Assembly: GCF_001625215.2 (NCBI RefSeq)
Contig: NC_030387.2
Location: forward strand, 30,279,606 to 30,343,605
Direction: 5' to 3'
DNA: 64,000 nucleotides
From: Daucus carota subsp. sativus
Lineage: Eukaryota > Streptophyta > Magnoliopsida > Apiales > Apiaceae
Below are positions 20,901 through 30,841 of this stretch, piece by piece (within the stretch, counting starts at the first letter, position 1; each line of letters opens with the position of its first letter). The notes under the pieces are model-generated. The model did no database searches. It was given only the letters and a program-made list of their open reading frames with translations, and was not told where the DNA came from. Both the position numbers and the translations under genes were made by a program.

Positions 20901-23660
20901 GACGCATTCTCAGGATACAACCAAATTAAGATGGCGCCAGAAGACTGCGAGAAAACTGCTTTCATCACTCATAGAGGGGTATACTGCTACAAGGTCATGC
21001 CTTTCGGCCTCATCAACGCGGGCGCCACCTACCAACGCATGATGAACAAGATCTTCGCACCACAGTTGGGACGCAACATGGAAGTCTACGTCGATGACAT
21101 GATCGTCAAATCCATGCTCCAAGAGACGCACTTGACCGACCTGCGAGAATGCTTCGCAAACCTCAGAAAACACAACATGAAACTTAACCCCGACAAATGC
21201 ACTTTCGCCCTGGGAGCGGGAAAATTCTTGGGCTTCCTGGTGAGCCAACGCGGAATCGAGGCTAACCCGGAGAAAATCCAAGCCGTCATTGACATGCAAC
21301 CTCCAAAAACCATCAAAGACGTTCAACGCCTCACTGGGCGCCTCGCAGCGTTGCGACGGTTCATATCCAAGCTTGCGGAACGATGCCTCCCTTTCTTCGA
21401 CACCCTCAAAGGAGCACTCAAAACCAAAAAGCTCACATGGACAGCGGAATGCCAAAAGGCCTTTGAGGACCTCAAGACATACCTGGCGTCCGCGCCACTC
21501 TTGACGACAGCGTCCCCTAGCGAACCGTTGTCACTGTATCTGGCAGTTTCTGACAAAACAGTGGGAGCAGTGCTTATTAAGGAAGCGGAAACAGTGCAAA
21601 GACCAGTTTACTATGTCAGCCAAACACTAAAGGACGCAGAAACCCGCTACCCCAATACCGAGAAAACAGCCCTAGCCCTTGTCATGGCAAGCAGGAAGCT
21701 TCGTCACTATTTCCAAGGGCGAGAGATACGAGTCGTCACGAATCAACCCTTGCGTAAAATCCTCCACAAGCCTGAGCTGTCAGGACGACTTATTAATTGG
21801 GCAATCGAGCTCAGCCAATTCCACCTCACTTATATCCCGAGAACCGCGATCAAAGCACAGGCCTTGGCAGACTTCGTCGTGGAGTGTAACTTTGCTAAAC
21901 CAGACGAGGAGGCACCGGACAACCAAAAACCCCTACCGGTAGCGGAAGGGTGGAAGCTTTACGTGGACGGTTCCGCCACCAACACCAGGTGCGGAGCCGG
22001 GGCAATACTCATTAGCCCAGATGGTTTTTGTATAAAACAAGCCCTTCAGCTCAACTTCAAGGCCACCAACAACCAGGCGGAATATGAGGCCCTGCTTTCG
22101 GGTTTAGACCTCGCCCTAACTCTACAACTGCAAAATCTTACCATATACAGCGACTCCCAGCTGGTAGTTCGCCAAACAACAGGTGACTACGCGGTCAAGG
22201 ATTCAACTCTAGCTCAATACCAACAACTAGTGCAGACCCGCTTGTCCACACTCAAAAGCTACCAGCTCCACCAAATAGACCGGGAAGACAACTCATTGGC
22301 TGACAGCCTATCCAAACTCCTAGAGGGAGAATACACGACCTCGGATGGCCCCGTCTACTTCCTATCTCTCCCGCATCCCTCAACAGAGGTCAAGGAACAG
22401 CTCAGCATTGCGCTCAACGAGGACAACTGGATGACCCCCCTCGTCGCTTACCTCCGGAACGGAACTCTGCCAGCCGAGCATAGCAAAGCCCGGCAGATCA
22501 AGGCAAACGCAGCCAAATTCTTCCTACAAGACGATGTTCTCTACCGTCGAAACTTCGACTCCCCCATTCTCAAATGCGTCGATGACGACGAAGCAACATA
22601 CTGCATGCGGGAAGTTCACGAGGGCATATGCGGGGATCACATGGCGGGCAAGGCCCTTACACATAAAATCTTGCGCCAAGGATATTACTGGCCAACCATG
22701 GCAAAAGACTGTAGAGCCTTTGTCAGAGCGTGCCACCAATGCCAGCTCTTCAGCAACGTCCCGCGCGCAGCCCCTGCAGTCCCAGTTTCAATACTCTCCC
22801 CTATCCCGTTCGCTGTGTGGGGAATCGACATTATGGGTCCTTTCCCCAAGGCCCGCGGGGAACTCCAATTTGTCATGGTAGCTATCGACTATATGACCAA
22901 GTGGGCAGAGGCAAAAGCACTCAGGACCATCACCCAAGAAGACGCAATCCGGTTTGTCCGCAACCAGATAATCACCCGGTTCGGTATCCCCACGACTCTC
23001 ATCTCTGACAACGGGACACAGTTCGTAGGAAAGAAATTCACCACCTTCCTCTCTGATCACGGGATCAAGCACAAAAAAGCATCAGTATGCCACCCGCAAA
23101 GCAACGGACAAGTCGAAGTCACAAATCGCATCATCCTTCGCGGGCTAGAAAAAAGCCTCACGGAATCCAAGAAAAAATGGCCAGAACACCTACCCCAAGT
23201 CCTATGGTCCTACCGCACCACGCAGAAAACAAGCACAGGGGAAACACCATTTAAACTAGCATTCGGGGCAGAAGCACTGGCACCGGTGGAAATAGGATCA
23301 CCGTCCTTCCGCATGCAAAATTTCAACATCAACGACAGCATTGAGGGAATGCGGACTAACTTGGAGTTACTAGACGAGGTCCGAGCAGACGCAGTCCAGA
23401 AAATGGAGCTTTACAAAGAAAAGACAAGGGACTTCTTCGGAAAGCGGGTCCGCATGCGGGCATTCCAGGTGGGAGACTTAGTCAACAGAGCAACCGAGGC
23501 ATCAGACCCGCGCCACACGGGCAAACTAATGCCTAAGTGGGAAGGTCCATACAAAATAGCACAAATCATCCGTCCCGGCTCTTACAAGCTATCCCACTTG
23601 GATGGCACGGAGGTCAACAATACCTGGCATGCAGAAAAACTCAAGAAATATTATCAGTAG
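17937..23660 (+). CDS. Gag-pol polyprotein of a Tat-type gypsy retrotransposon
   Basis: A single open frame of 1,907 residues from the first ATG. Gag spans about 240-405. A variant zinc knuckle lies at about 514-527 (C-x2-H-x4-G-H-x4-C). The protease has the plant variant active site V-D-N-G-S-S with D631. Reverse transcriptase spans about 900-1090, with Y-V-D-D at 1051-1054. The first RNase H lies at about 1197-1315 and the second at about 1338-1462, opening Y-V-D-G-S with D1344. Integrase has an HHCC zinc finger from about 1560 and catalytic D1631, D1691 and E1727, an exact DD35E spacing, with a W-E-G-P-Y-K-I tail. No stop or frameshift was found, so the protein set looks functional. Gag and pol share one frame, so any gag excess must arise by another route. 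Confidence 0.95.
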   Translation: MQTRSGLIVSQTSNMANPRPNMQNTNPLNPDPTNPNAQVVGDDVLLQDLSPSGNSIPNAGQNTNAVPPPLVQGGPIDLTKFTQQQIDIMLKVASAFPQPRGEARGNHEPRDEEERSEAHSQPRPQKSTASHLGPSQNTNHKNHGGQQHRPSTWKENRRIRDLKKELEAKQAEYEKARARLEGRRTETPEVRNDTGSVNPSNADMLNTLMALKKRLEDGTSGEAGESPFTKRLEDEPKQRHIKHLNLNPFDGMGDPEEHLSYFNQLALHYEYRDLTKCRFFAATLRGSAQRWFSRVPARSIDTWADFKRAFLNKFRANQPQEVHTSYLQTIGQREGESLQSYINRFKEAVNKIICVNEIEALVHLKRGLDPYECEKYVVKLMEVQPTTLAKAYDLASQAVTEAESLAVLKRARAPPASNQKHYPRERHAPYQKPVEQMQVQTTHGPPANKNNNISVKDRLGPAVGFRPEKRPEPNWTKFSLSRSALLRDIKNKPFYQAPPAMWTNPEDRNKERHCEYHETHGHSTDSCLALKHFLERQAKAGNLNQYLPRDLPPPPPQDHRDGRNVVNPVFGGTVTPPAPGGPSVYAIAQGEVHSPIYFTHADYEGINPDHNEALVVSLVIAENEVKRILVDNGSSADICFQHTWDRLRLNNAVPEPCLEETPLYGFGHNAVPIAGVAHLPVTFGSPPHQITKTIKFYIINAVSSYNMILGRPTLNALRAIPSTSHLKMKFPTPTGIGEIKGDSETSKRCYGIALVLAATEPGNIKRENADKRKREKRKKRAENLQRKNKRHREVQVIETHDPTHEEPPRMDAELKKCLLRDEQPVAKPAVATEQIQLSPTDPTRKISIGAGLESVFKKELTNLLREYADVFAWSPKDMPGLDESVAMHKLSVDPKKAPKKQKRRNFAPDRQKAIDAEIDKLLDADLICEVSYPDWVANVVLVKKANGKWRMCVDYTDLNAACPKDPYPLPSIDQLIDATAGHLMLSFMDAFSGYNQIKMAPEDCEKTAFITHRGVYCYKVMPFGLINAGATYQRMMNKIFAPQLGRNMEVYVDDMIVKSMLQETHLTDLRECFANLRKHNMKLNPDKCTFALGAGKFLGFLVSQRGIEANPEKIQAVIDMQPPKTIKDVQRLTGRLAALRRFISKLAERCLPFFDTLKGALKTKKLTWTAECQKAFEDLKTYLASAPLLTTASPSEPLSLYLAVSDKTVGAVLIKEAETVQRPVYYVSQTLKDAETRYPNTEKTALALVMASRKLRHYFQGREIRVVTNQPLRKILHKPELSGRLINWAIELSQFHLTYIPRTAIKAQALADFVVECNFAKPDEEAPDNQKPLPVAEGWKLYVDGSATNTRCGAGAILISPDGFCIKQALQLNFKATNNQAEYEALLSGLDLALTLQLQNLTIYSDSQLVVRQTTGDYAVKDSTLAQYQQLVQTRLSTLKSYQLHQIDREDNSLADSLSKLLEGEYTTSDGPVYFLSLPHPSTEVKEQLSIALNEDNWMTPLVAYLRNGTLPAEHSKARQIKANAAKFFLQDDVLYRRNFDSPILKCVDDDEATYCMREVHEGICGDHMAGKALTHKILRQGYYWPTMAKDCRAFVRACHQCQLFSNVPRAAPAVPVSILSPIPFAVWGIDIMGPFPKARGELQFVMVAIDYMTKWAEAKALRTITQEDAIRFVRNQIITRFGIPTTLISDNGTQFVGKKFTTFLSDHGIKHKKASVCHPQSNGQVEVTNRIILRGLEKSLTESKKKWPEHLPQVLWSYRTTQKTSTGETPFKLAFGAEALAPVEIGSPSFRMQNFNINDSIEGMRTNLELLDEVRADAVQKMELYKEKTRDFFGKRVRMRAFQVGDLVNRATEASDPRHTGKLMPKWEGPYKIAQIIRPGSYKLSHLDGTEVNNTWHAEKLKKYYQ

Positions 23661-24049
23661 CAGACATGGCCTAATGATTCATAGCATGTAAACGAGCATC
23701 CTTTTGGACTTATATATTATTAACGATGTTTTCCGTTAATTGGCATCCTGATGATTCATCCAACAAGAAGCACATAAAAAGCACAGTATATAAAGCACAT
23801 CTCAACAAAAGCACATAAAAGCACATTTACACACAAGACAAGAGGACAACTCATAATATATAATCCATAGTTTACAAAGATCAGCTAACGACCGCCGCGG
23901 GAACAACGCTACCCGGGTCAAGCCACATCAACATATACCAAGCATATTACAAACACACGCATACGGAACACACAAACAACCATGGACCCCCGAAAACATA
24001 CAACGGGGGTACTTAGGAAATACAACAACTAGCATGGCGGTAACGACAT
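23661..24049. other. Junction between gag-pol and the antisense cassette
   Basis: The convergent 3' ends of the sense polyprotein and the antisense GRF gene. It contains several copies of an AAAAGCACAT word near 23770-23840. No frame was called. Confidence 0.6.
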
Positions 24050-24385
24050 CTAAAACGCCTCATCCTCCTCGCTCGAGTCACTCGCGGAAAGCTCGTTGTG
24101 AATGAGCTGCAACTGCGCCCAAATCGCACCACGGCGTTTCACCTGGCGGGCACGAACACGCTCCATCTTCTTGTGATAAGACTCATGCAGGTCTTTGTTC
24201 TTTTGCATCAACTCCTCAAGGGCACCTCGGGCACGGGTGCTAAGCGGCTCGTCAATCCACACTTCATAGTAACAATCACCCGCAACACAAGCCTCCATAC
24301 GCCGCCCAGCATTCCGGCCACCCCAGATAGTCTTCATTACCACAGGACGATCACAGTAACAGCGAGAGCCTACAAGATTGGACAT
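24050..24385 (-). CDS. Small GRF-type zinc-finger protein carried by the retrotransposon
   Basis: 111 residues from the ATG at 24385. Residues 9-45 form a GRF-type zinc finger: C9-Y-C11, then the N-A-G-R core at 25-28 and C33, C38, then W43-x-D45. GRF fingers bind single-stranded nucleic acid in several repair proteins. A charged helical region, K/R/E rich, follows at about 55-95, and the tail is acidic (SDSSEEDEAF). A longer reading to an ATG at 24442 is less likely: with the TATA box at 24467-24474, transcription would start near 24440. The gene is antisense to the element. Short GRF-plus-coiled-coil proteins are common in plant genomes, but their role in retroelements is not known to me. 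Confidence 0.75.
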   Translation of the reverse strand: MSNLVGSRCYCDRPVVMKTIWGGRNAGRRMEACVAGDCYYEVWIDEPLSTRARGALEELMQKNKDLHESYHKKMERVRARQVKRRGAIWAQLQLIHNELSASDSSEEDEAF

Positions 24386-24466
24386 GGTTAACACAATTTT
24401 TGCAGCACGCAAGGATGAAACAACAAAGGTGGGGAGGAGCATAATACCTCCGTTTCAGGGGCAGGC

Positions 24467-24474
24467 TATTTATA
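24467..24474 (-). promoter_or_regulatory. TATA box of the antisense GRF gene
   Basis: TATAAATA on the minus strand, about 85 bp before the chosen start codon. A G-box (CACGTG, 24486-24491) lies 12 bp further upstream. Confidence 0.6.
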
Positions 24475-24854
24475 CTACTCCCTCGCACGTGCCTGGCAGC
24501 CACCTGTCACAAAGCAAGCATATAACCTAAGGGAAAGGATGACCACCGCCATTCCTCCCCTAGACCAAATCCACACGCAACAACAAAAATATAGCAAGGC
24601 ATGGCCGCGTATCCGCAACCATGCCCTGACAACGGCAAGGCTCCAACCTGTAAACTCGAGCAAGCAACACAAAGCACAAGCATACACACGCAACTAAAAA
24701 GCAAAACAAAAGCATATTAAACGCACAGCCCAAATCCACACACAAGTCAACCGCCATTGTACGGCAAATTACAATCCCAAAAGAATAAGTTCAAATAGTC
24801 TAACCAGCCAAGTTCAAACGTAACTTCACAAGCAACAGCTTAAAGACAAAGGAA

Positions 24855-27763
24855 TTAAAGGGTGGGGGTCTCGGTCGAGTCATCGACAAGCTCTTCATCT
24901 CCCTCCGGGGTGGCAGCTTCGGTTCCAGGTTGCTTCTCTGCATCAGCCATGACCGTGTCCGGGTTCTCCCTTTCCTCAGCTGCGGAGCGGGAAACCTCTG
25001 TCTCCTCCGCCGCGGGATTCTCATCCACGGTTTCCAAAGCTTTTGGACTCTTTGTCCCAGCACTACCTCCAGAGCTACCACCCGCGCTCTCAAGCTCTTT
25101 CACCCGGTCGGCAAGCTTCTTGTTCTTCTTCTTCCTTTTGTGTGCCTTAGACTTCGCCTTCTTCAAGGAGGATGCCAGATCTGCTACCCGCTTTTCCAAA
25201 GCGTCAACACCGGAAGAAGAACCACCCGCGCCCGCCACTAAGCTCAAATACTCTGCACTTTCTTTCACAGAAGCGACTCCCTCCTCAAAAGCTTTGGCCA
25301 AGGCAGCCCGATATTCAACACTAGCCTGATATTTCCGGATGGCCATCTCCTCAGTGGGTCGCGACGCAACCACAGCTTCAGCTTCTTCGGCACGCTTACG
25401 CAGCTCGGTGAACGTCCGCTCCGAGGCCGCCTCCTTCCCCTCCCAAAACAGCCTTTGAGTCTCCAACTCCTTATCCGCAAGGCCCCTTCGATCCGAAAGC
25501 ACCTGCCAGTCAGCTTTAAGAGTCTCCATTTCTTGGGCAAGTGCTTTCTTCTGATCCTCGACTGCATGAAAGTTCTCCACCAAGGTCTTCTTTTGACCTT
25601 CCAGATCAGCAACCTGCTTCCGCAGTGCGATGTTGTCCTGGCGGAACATTTCTCCTCGGGTGCTTAACGCCAAGTCATACCCTCGAGCCTGCAACAACCA
25701 TCAGAAAACATATCACAACCCACAGACACGGAATTAAAACGCTAAGTACAAAAGCAAATGCACAAACACATACCTTCCTGTGATGGAGCTCGGAACGACG
25801 CACCAGCTTCTTCCAGCCCAGCCCATCCATCTTTTCAACATCATCCTCAGTGAGGCCAACCTGTCCTGGTGGCCCGGCTCCAAACAAATTACCTCGCCCC
25901 ACACGACGGGCATCCACAGGTCCCACCTCATCTTCGGTCCCGGACGCATTTCCAGCACTGACACCCGCCATCAAATCCACATTTCCGCGGCGCTTCACGC
26001 GGCGCCCAATTTGGGCACTCAGGGTCAACTTCCGACCACTGCCAGCACTGCGAACCCGTTTTCTCCGCCTGGAAACCTCGGGAGTTCGCCCCTCTGTTGT
26101 CGGGTTCTCCAGCATCAATACAGTCGACGACCCGCCGACCTCGACACCTTCTTTCTCCCCAGCTGCACGGGACGATGCCGCCTCCACAACTTTCCCGCCA
26201 GCCGGCGCGCTGACCTCAGCTTCACCCTCCCCGCCAAGACCATCGTCAAAATCGCCCGCGGTGGTATGACCGCCACCTTCTCTTTCTTCACTATCCGCAA
26301 TCTCATGGATCTCAGGACTCTTTTCCACCTCCTCCTCATCATCATCTGCATCCCCAAACACATCTTGGGTTTCCACCTCCTCACTTGGCACATTTTCTTC
26401 CTGCTCAGTCACGGGTTCCGGTTCATCCCTCAAAAGCAGCACACGGCCTCGGGACGCCGTTCCCGAGGTCGAAGCACCAATGGCCGTTCCCGCAGGTTGC
26501 ACCACCGCCCCCCGTGTCGCCCTGGCAGCCGCGCGCCCCGCCCGGCTTTGAGCCAGCGTACGCCGCCTTGCCTGCGACCGCCCCTCACCTTCAACCCGGG
26601 CCGCACCCCTATACCTAGGGGGATTTCGGTTTAGCAGGCCCGTGAGCAATTTCATCTCTTCTTCAGCAGTCATGCCCTCCAAGGGCGGCAACTCCGTCAA
26701 TCGCGGGTCCAGGACTGCAAAAATCAAGCAACATATCACAACACTATGAAACCAAAAAATCACCAAACACAAAGCAAACTCCCCCCACATTCAGTAAAGT
26801 CAAAAACTTACGCAGATATAGTTGCAGCCTCCCGTTCTCAAAGAAGGCATTCTTGGTCCAGGTACTCCCCAACGCCTTCGTAATACCAACCAGTATCTCC
26901 ACGTCAACCGCGGACAATTGATCCCGCGGCGCGCGATAACTCTTCTCTACTTTCCGGGCTATATTAGGCATCCACGCCAGCTCGCCACCCGCCACCACCA
27001 GAAACTCATACTGCCAGTCCGTCATGCTATTCGGAAAATCAAAGGGCATATAGTCCACAAGCTCTCTGCCAATCACGCTGCTCTTATTGGCGAAAGGCAA
27101 CTCCACAAACGGCTTGGCCGTGCTCGTCTTGATATTAAACAGGTGAAAGAATGCCTTCAAGGTAGGCTGCTTCCCCAGAGCGGTGCAACTCGCTATGAAC
27201 CAGTTAATAGCCCGGATCGCGTTGGGCGTGATCTGCGAGATAGAGCACTTCAAATGCACGCAGACAAGGTCCCACATGAAGCGATGCATCGGGAACCTCA
27301 AGCCCGCCTTCAGCTGTTCGAGGGTCACGCATATGGACCCGCCAGCACCACGATGGTGCAACCTCTCCTCTTCCCGGGCAGGCCTCCAGCTATAGTCACT
27401 CCCAAACCTAAAAAGCTTCGACATATACGGCCCATACTCCGCCACATTGAACGTGCTCCTCCTCTGAAGATGATCACAGTCTGCCAGTTCTTGCTCCACT
27501 TTGGCATTATTTATCTCCACCGGGCGTATCTTGAAGGTCCGATAGAAACTACTCTGATCCTCAAAAAACCTGTAATGAAGGTCTTTCGGAGGGAGCGGAA
27601 TAGTAAACCGCGGAAAATCCCGCCATCGACCAGACAAGCTAATCAGCGGCCTTGCCTCCCGCGTCACGGGATCAAAACAATCTTCCCCGGGCATGGCAGC
27701 CATTTCTTCTTCAGTACCCGGATGAATAGCTTCCAGACGCACCTCTTCAACCACAGCAGTCAT
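24855..27763 (-). CDS. Spliced antisense protein of the putative gypsy-type transposon (Transposase_28-like) family
   Basis: Three coding exons on the minus strand: 27763-26812, 26714-25774 and 25688-24855. Both introns are GT-AG (GTAAGT and GTATGT donors, TTGCAG acceptors) and the phases match, giving 908 residues. Residues of about 140-215 contain a segment like the plant Transposase_28 domain (V-T-L-E-Q-L-K-A-G-L-R-F-P, then PNAIRAINWFIASC). Exon 2 is low-complexity and acidic with basic patches (RRRKRVRSAG). Exon 3 is mostly coiled coil and includes a lysine-rich nuclear-signal-like stretch (KKAKSKAHKRKKKNKK). Despite the family name, no transposase activity is established, and the function is unknown. 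The start is the first ATG after a 5' intron acceptor. No stop interrupts the frame, so it is under coding constraint or very young. Confidence 0.82.
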
Positions 27764-27770
27764 CAATTAC

Positions 27771-28363
27771 CTGCAAGATGGCCACACAGAGAACAGCCCG
27801 TTACATACATCGTCTCAATCCCGTCAACAACGGCGGCATACAGACAGACAGAAACACATTGCGCAAACAACCTGTTACCCGCAACCCCCATACAAACATA
27901 TTATCAAACACCTACAGTACAAACACGTGCAACCGCCGCATATTACAAACCTTAAAACTTCGACCTAACCCTAATGGTGCACAACCCGAGACGACAATCC
28001 CGAGGTCGGTACATCGCCCTCATACCGCAAACGCCACCGTCAAGACGGCAGCCACGGCAACAAAAGCTTCACTACTCCCACCACAAATCAAAGACGACAA
28101 CACACACATTCAGACGATTGACATAACTAAAGGGCAAGACCTAACACACCGATCTGCTCACACCACGGCATGAACGCAAGATTACGACACTCAGAAACGC
28201 CGGCGAAGCAACCAAACACATAAAGCACAGTAAAAGCAACAGCAACACGATGAAAACAAAAAAAAAAAAAAGCAGAGTACACAGACATCAACAAGATACG
28301 ATTCAGCCGCAACATTAAAAGAAAAGCCAAGCATAAACTTGGAGGATCGCCGGCGATGCTTAC
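27771..28363 (-). other. 5' leader intron of the antisense Transposase_28-like gene
   Basis: A CAG|GTAAGC donor at 28363 and a CTTGCAG acceptor at 27771 frame a 593-nt intron that ends seven bases before the start codon. Inferred from splice signals alone. Confidence 0.55.
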
Positions 28364-28502
28364 CTGTTAACGGAATGACAAAGAGAACGGTTGCACTTTA
28401 CTCCTCCGGACGACCTCTCGCAACTTACAGGTGAAAAAGCGGAGCACTTCGAAAAAACTAAAGCTTCGGACAAATACACTCAAAACTGGGTTTTAAGACA
28501 TA

Positions 28503-28510
28503 CATATATA
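28503..28510 (-). promoter_or_regulatory. TATA box of the antisense Transposase_28-like gene
   Basis: TATATATG on the minus strand, about 140 bp upstream of the leader-intron donor. A G-box CACGTG lies at 28548-28553, 38 bp further upstream. Confidence 0.5.
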
Positions 28511-28919
28511 CTCCCACAATTACCAAGAGATGCATTAACTGCATGGCCACGTGCACACACACGATTGGCTCAGAAACTGCACCATCACACCCACCCCTCC
28601 TCAAAAGCCGCATAAACCGTACTTAATCCCCAAAAAACCCCCAACTTTGAAAACCGGTGTCTCTTCGATTACCCATGTACACAACTACATATACGCCACT
28701 CTACTTATCAAATCTCACCCACAACATTCTCGCATTCAATTTTATTCCCCATTTATTACCCACTTTATTAACAGTCATAAATTGGTCGAAGACAAAAAAC
28801 ATAAATACAAGCAAGCCAAAAGCCAGCGGGAAAGCAACATACTTCACATATATATATTAAGATTCTTTTTTTTTAATACAAGCCACAGCGGACTCAGTCC
28901 GCGACAAGGAAGCCCTACT

Positions 28920-29318
28920 CTACAGCTGAGCCTCCAAGTCCGCAATGCGGGCTTGGACATCCGCTAGCCTCTCTTGCAACTCGTCCCTTTCTTCCCGGGC
29001 CGCAGTCAACCTCTCCGCCACCGTAGCCTCCGGCGCGGGTTCCGGACGGTCAATGGGTACATACCACCGCCCATTGATCTGCACCGCCGCTCGTCCGCGT
29101 CCCGGGACCAGCATCCTCTCATACACCTCCTCAAGGAGGTCGTCGTAGGGAAGGCCGTCCTCCAGCATATCGGCCAACCTCCTAGCAAACGGATCGGTCG
29201 GCAAATCATTGAACAAGGTCAGAAGTTCAACCCTCCTCATCCAACGCATCTGCGTCCTATAGCTCCCACTGGACACATCACTCCCGTTGCTAACAGACGC
29301 TGAAGAGTTGTCAGACAT
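28920..29318 (-). CDS. Small antisense coiled-coil protein A, retrotransposon cassette
   Basis: 132 residues, not assigned to a named family. A Ser/Asn-rich head (MSDNSSASVSNGSDVSSGS) precedes a helical segment (RRLADMLEDGLPYDDLLEEV), a central P-G-R-x-R...V-P-I-D core at about 70-90, and a C-terminal heptad-rich coiled coil (TVAERLTAAREERDELQERL). It aligns end to end with the protein at 30450-30836, so the two are duplicates. It is antisense to the element, with its own TATA box about 105 bp upstream. The open frame and conserved core suggest a real protein. Confidence 0.68.
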   Translation of the reverse strand: MSDNSSASVSNGSDVSSGSYRTQMRWMRRVELLTLFNDLPTDPFARRLADMLEDGLPYDDLLEEVYERMLVPGRGRAAVQINGRWYVPIDRPEPAPEATVAERLTAAREERDELQERLADVQARIADLEAQL

Positions 29319-29420
29319 TCTTCACGATACTTCCACAAGAAAAAGAACGATCTAACGATTACAAGGGAGAAAAGAAGATAAAACGCACAGATGAAGTGCA
29401 CAAATGAACTTCTCCAGCCC

Positions 29421-29427
29421 TTATATA
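29421..29427 (-). promoter_or_regulatory. TATA box of antisense gene A
   Basis: TATATAA on the minus strand (context GGCTATATAAGGGCTGG). A CTAGGGAA word about 70 bp upstream recurs at a similar place before gene B, suggesting duplicated promoters. Confidence 0.6.
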
Positions 29428-29669
29428 GCCACAGCCACAGCCCCGTAATAAAAGCAGATGGAGTTCCCGAAGCGTTCAAACTTCCCACAGGCGTTCCCTA
29501 GGTCAGCTACAACTCAAACGCACCTGGAAAACCAGCGGTCAACAGTCTCCTCAGTGAATGTCTGTGCAGTACATTTAATGCACGCGTACACCCACACCCC
29601 TAACGGTCACCCGAGTCAACTACCCGCGACCAGCAACACTGCCACTCCTAGTACCACCCCGCCAGCTAA

Positions 29670-30304
29670 CTTCCCTCATTATTGGCCGCGTCCAATACTT
29701 GGGGGGCACATTTTCATTTTTATTCAAATTTTTAATCTTCCCTCATTATTGGCCGCGTCCAATACTTGGGGGGCACATTTTCATTTTTATTCAAATTTTT
29801 AATCTTCCCTCATTATTGGCCGCGTCCAATACTTGGGGGGCACATTTTCATTTTTATTCAAACTTTTAATCTTCCCTCATTATTGGCCGCGTCCAATACT
29901 TGGGGGGCACATTTTCATTTTTATTCAAAATTTTTAATCTTCCCTCATTATTGGCCGCGTCCAATACTTGGGGGGCACATTTTCATTTTTATTCAAAATT
30001 TTTAATCTTCCCTCATTATTGGCCGCGTCCAATACTTGGGGGGCACATTTTCATTTTTTTTTTCAAATTTTTAATCTTCCCTCATTATTGGCCGCGTCCA
30101 ATACTTGGGGGGCACATTTTCATTTTTATTCAAATTTTTAATCTTCCCTCATTATTGGCCGCGTCCAATACTTGGGGGGCACATTTTCATTTTTATTCAA
30201 ATTTTTAATCTTCCCTCATTATTGGCCGCGTCCAATACTTGGGGGGCACATTTTCATTTTTATTCAAATTTTATCTTCCCTCATTATTGGCCGCGTCCAA
30301 TACT
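29670..30304. repeat. 67-bp tandem repeat, nine full copies plus a partial tenth
   Basis: Each unit begins CTTCCCTCATTATTGGCCGC, continues through a run of six G residues (CTTGGGGGGCAC), and ends in an AT-rich ATTTTCATTTTTATTC segment. Copies are almost identical and differ mainly in T-run length. The array lies between the two small antisense genes. Open frames that cross it on the plus strand are artefacts of the repeat. Confidence 0.95.
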
Positions 30305-30449
30305 CATGTTTTGTTCGCATTAAAACCTTATCGCAGGAGCTCACACAACAAAGACAAAACAAGGCGATATGCGAATCCAATAAACAGCTTTGCATTAGGA
30401 CAGGAATAAAATTACAATCAGACACGGGCTATTCCCGCATCGAAACTAC

Positions 30450-30836
30450 CTAAGGAAGCTGAGCCCTCAGCTCCGCTATCCGCTCATCTACAGCTTTCAG
30501 CCTGGTAAGCAGGCCTTCCCTCTCCACCTCCGCGTCCCGCAACCGCTCCCGCACCGTGACACCAGGAGGAACCGGCGGGTTGTCAATCGGCACCATCAAC
30601 CGCCCGTCCACCTCCTCCGCGTCCCGGGCGCGACCCGGTAGCAGAAGCTCATGGTAAACAATCTCCAGAGCAGACTCATAGGACTGCTCCTCGTCCTCCA
30701 AAGCCTCCGCGATTCTCACCGTGATAAGCTCGGCCGGCAACCGGCGAATCCGGTTGATCAGGTCCTGACGCCGGCGCCACTCGCTCGACCGGCCATAGGA
30801 CAGGTTAGAACTAGCTGCAGAGCTGTCGGAAGACAT
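30450..30836 (-). CDS. Small antisense coiled-coil protein B, retrotransposon cassette
   Basis: 128 residues from the ATG at 30836. Same layout as protein A: Ser-rich head (MSSDSSAASS), helix with R-I-A-E-A-L-E-D, central P-G-R-A-R...V-P-I-D core, then TVRERL and a coiled-coil tail ending L-R-A-Q-L-P. It shares about one third of residues with A by eye. The start lies six codon-free bases after a GCAG acceptor, so a leader intron is likely. The longer frame to 30902 uses a non-ATG start within that intron and is rejected. No named family was recognised. Confidence 0.68.
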   Translation of the reverse strand: MSSDSSAASSNLSYGRSSEWRRRQDLINRIRRLPAELITVRIAEALEDEEQSYESALEIVYHELLLPGRARDAEEVDGRLMVPIDNPPVPPGVTVRERLRDAEVEREGLLTRLKAVDERIAELRAQLP

Positions 30837-30841
30837 ATCAC

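Noticed and set aside
18290..23072. Many antisense frames opposite gag-pol
   Set aside because: They are shadows of the GC-rich polyprotein; none has domain motifs or a promoter, unlike the frames of the 3' cassette.
24386..24442. Longer N-terminus for the antisense GRF protein
   Set aside because: The upstream ATG would lie at the expected transcription start set by the TATA box, and the extra residues are outside the zinc-finger family.
29670..30304. CRISPR-like array
   Set aside because: The units are contiguous with no unique spacers, and the genome is a plant nuclear one.
29458..30453. Overlapping plus-strand frames with repeated MGGTFSFLFKF-type peptides
   Set aside because: They are translations of the 67-bp tandem repeat; since 67 is not a multiple of 3, the frame shifts each unit, and no gene context supports them.
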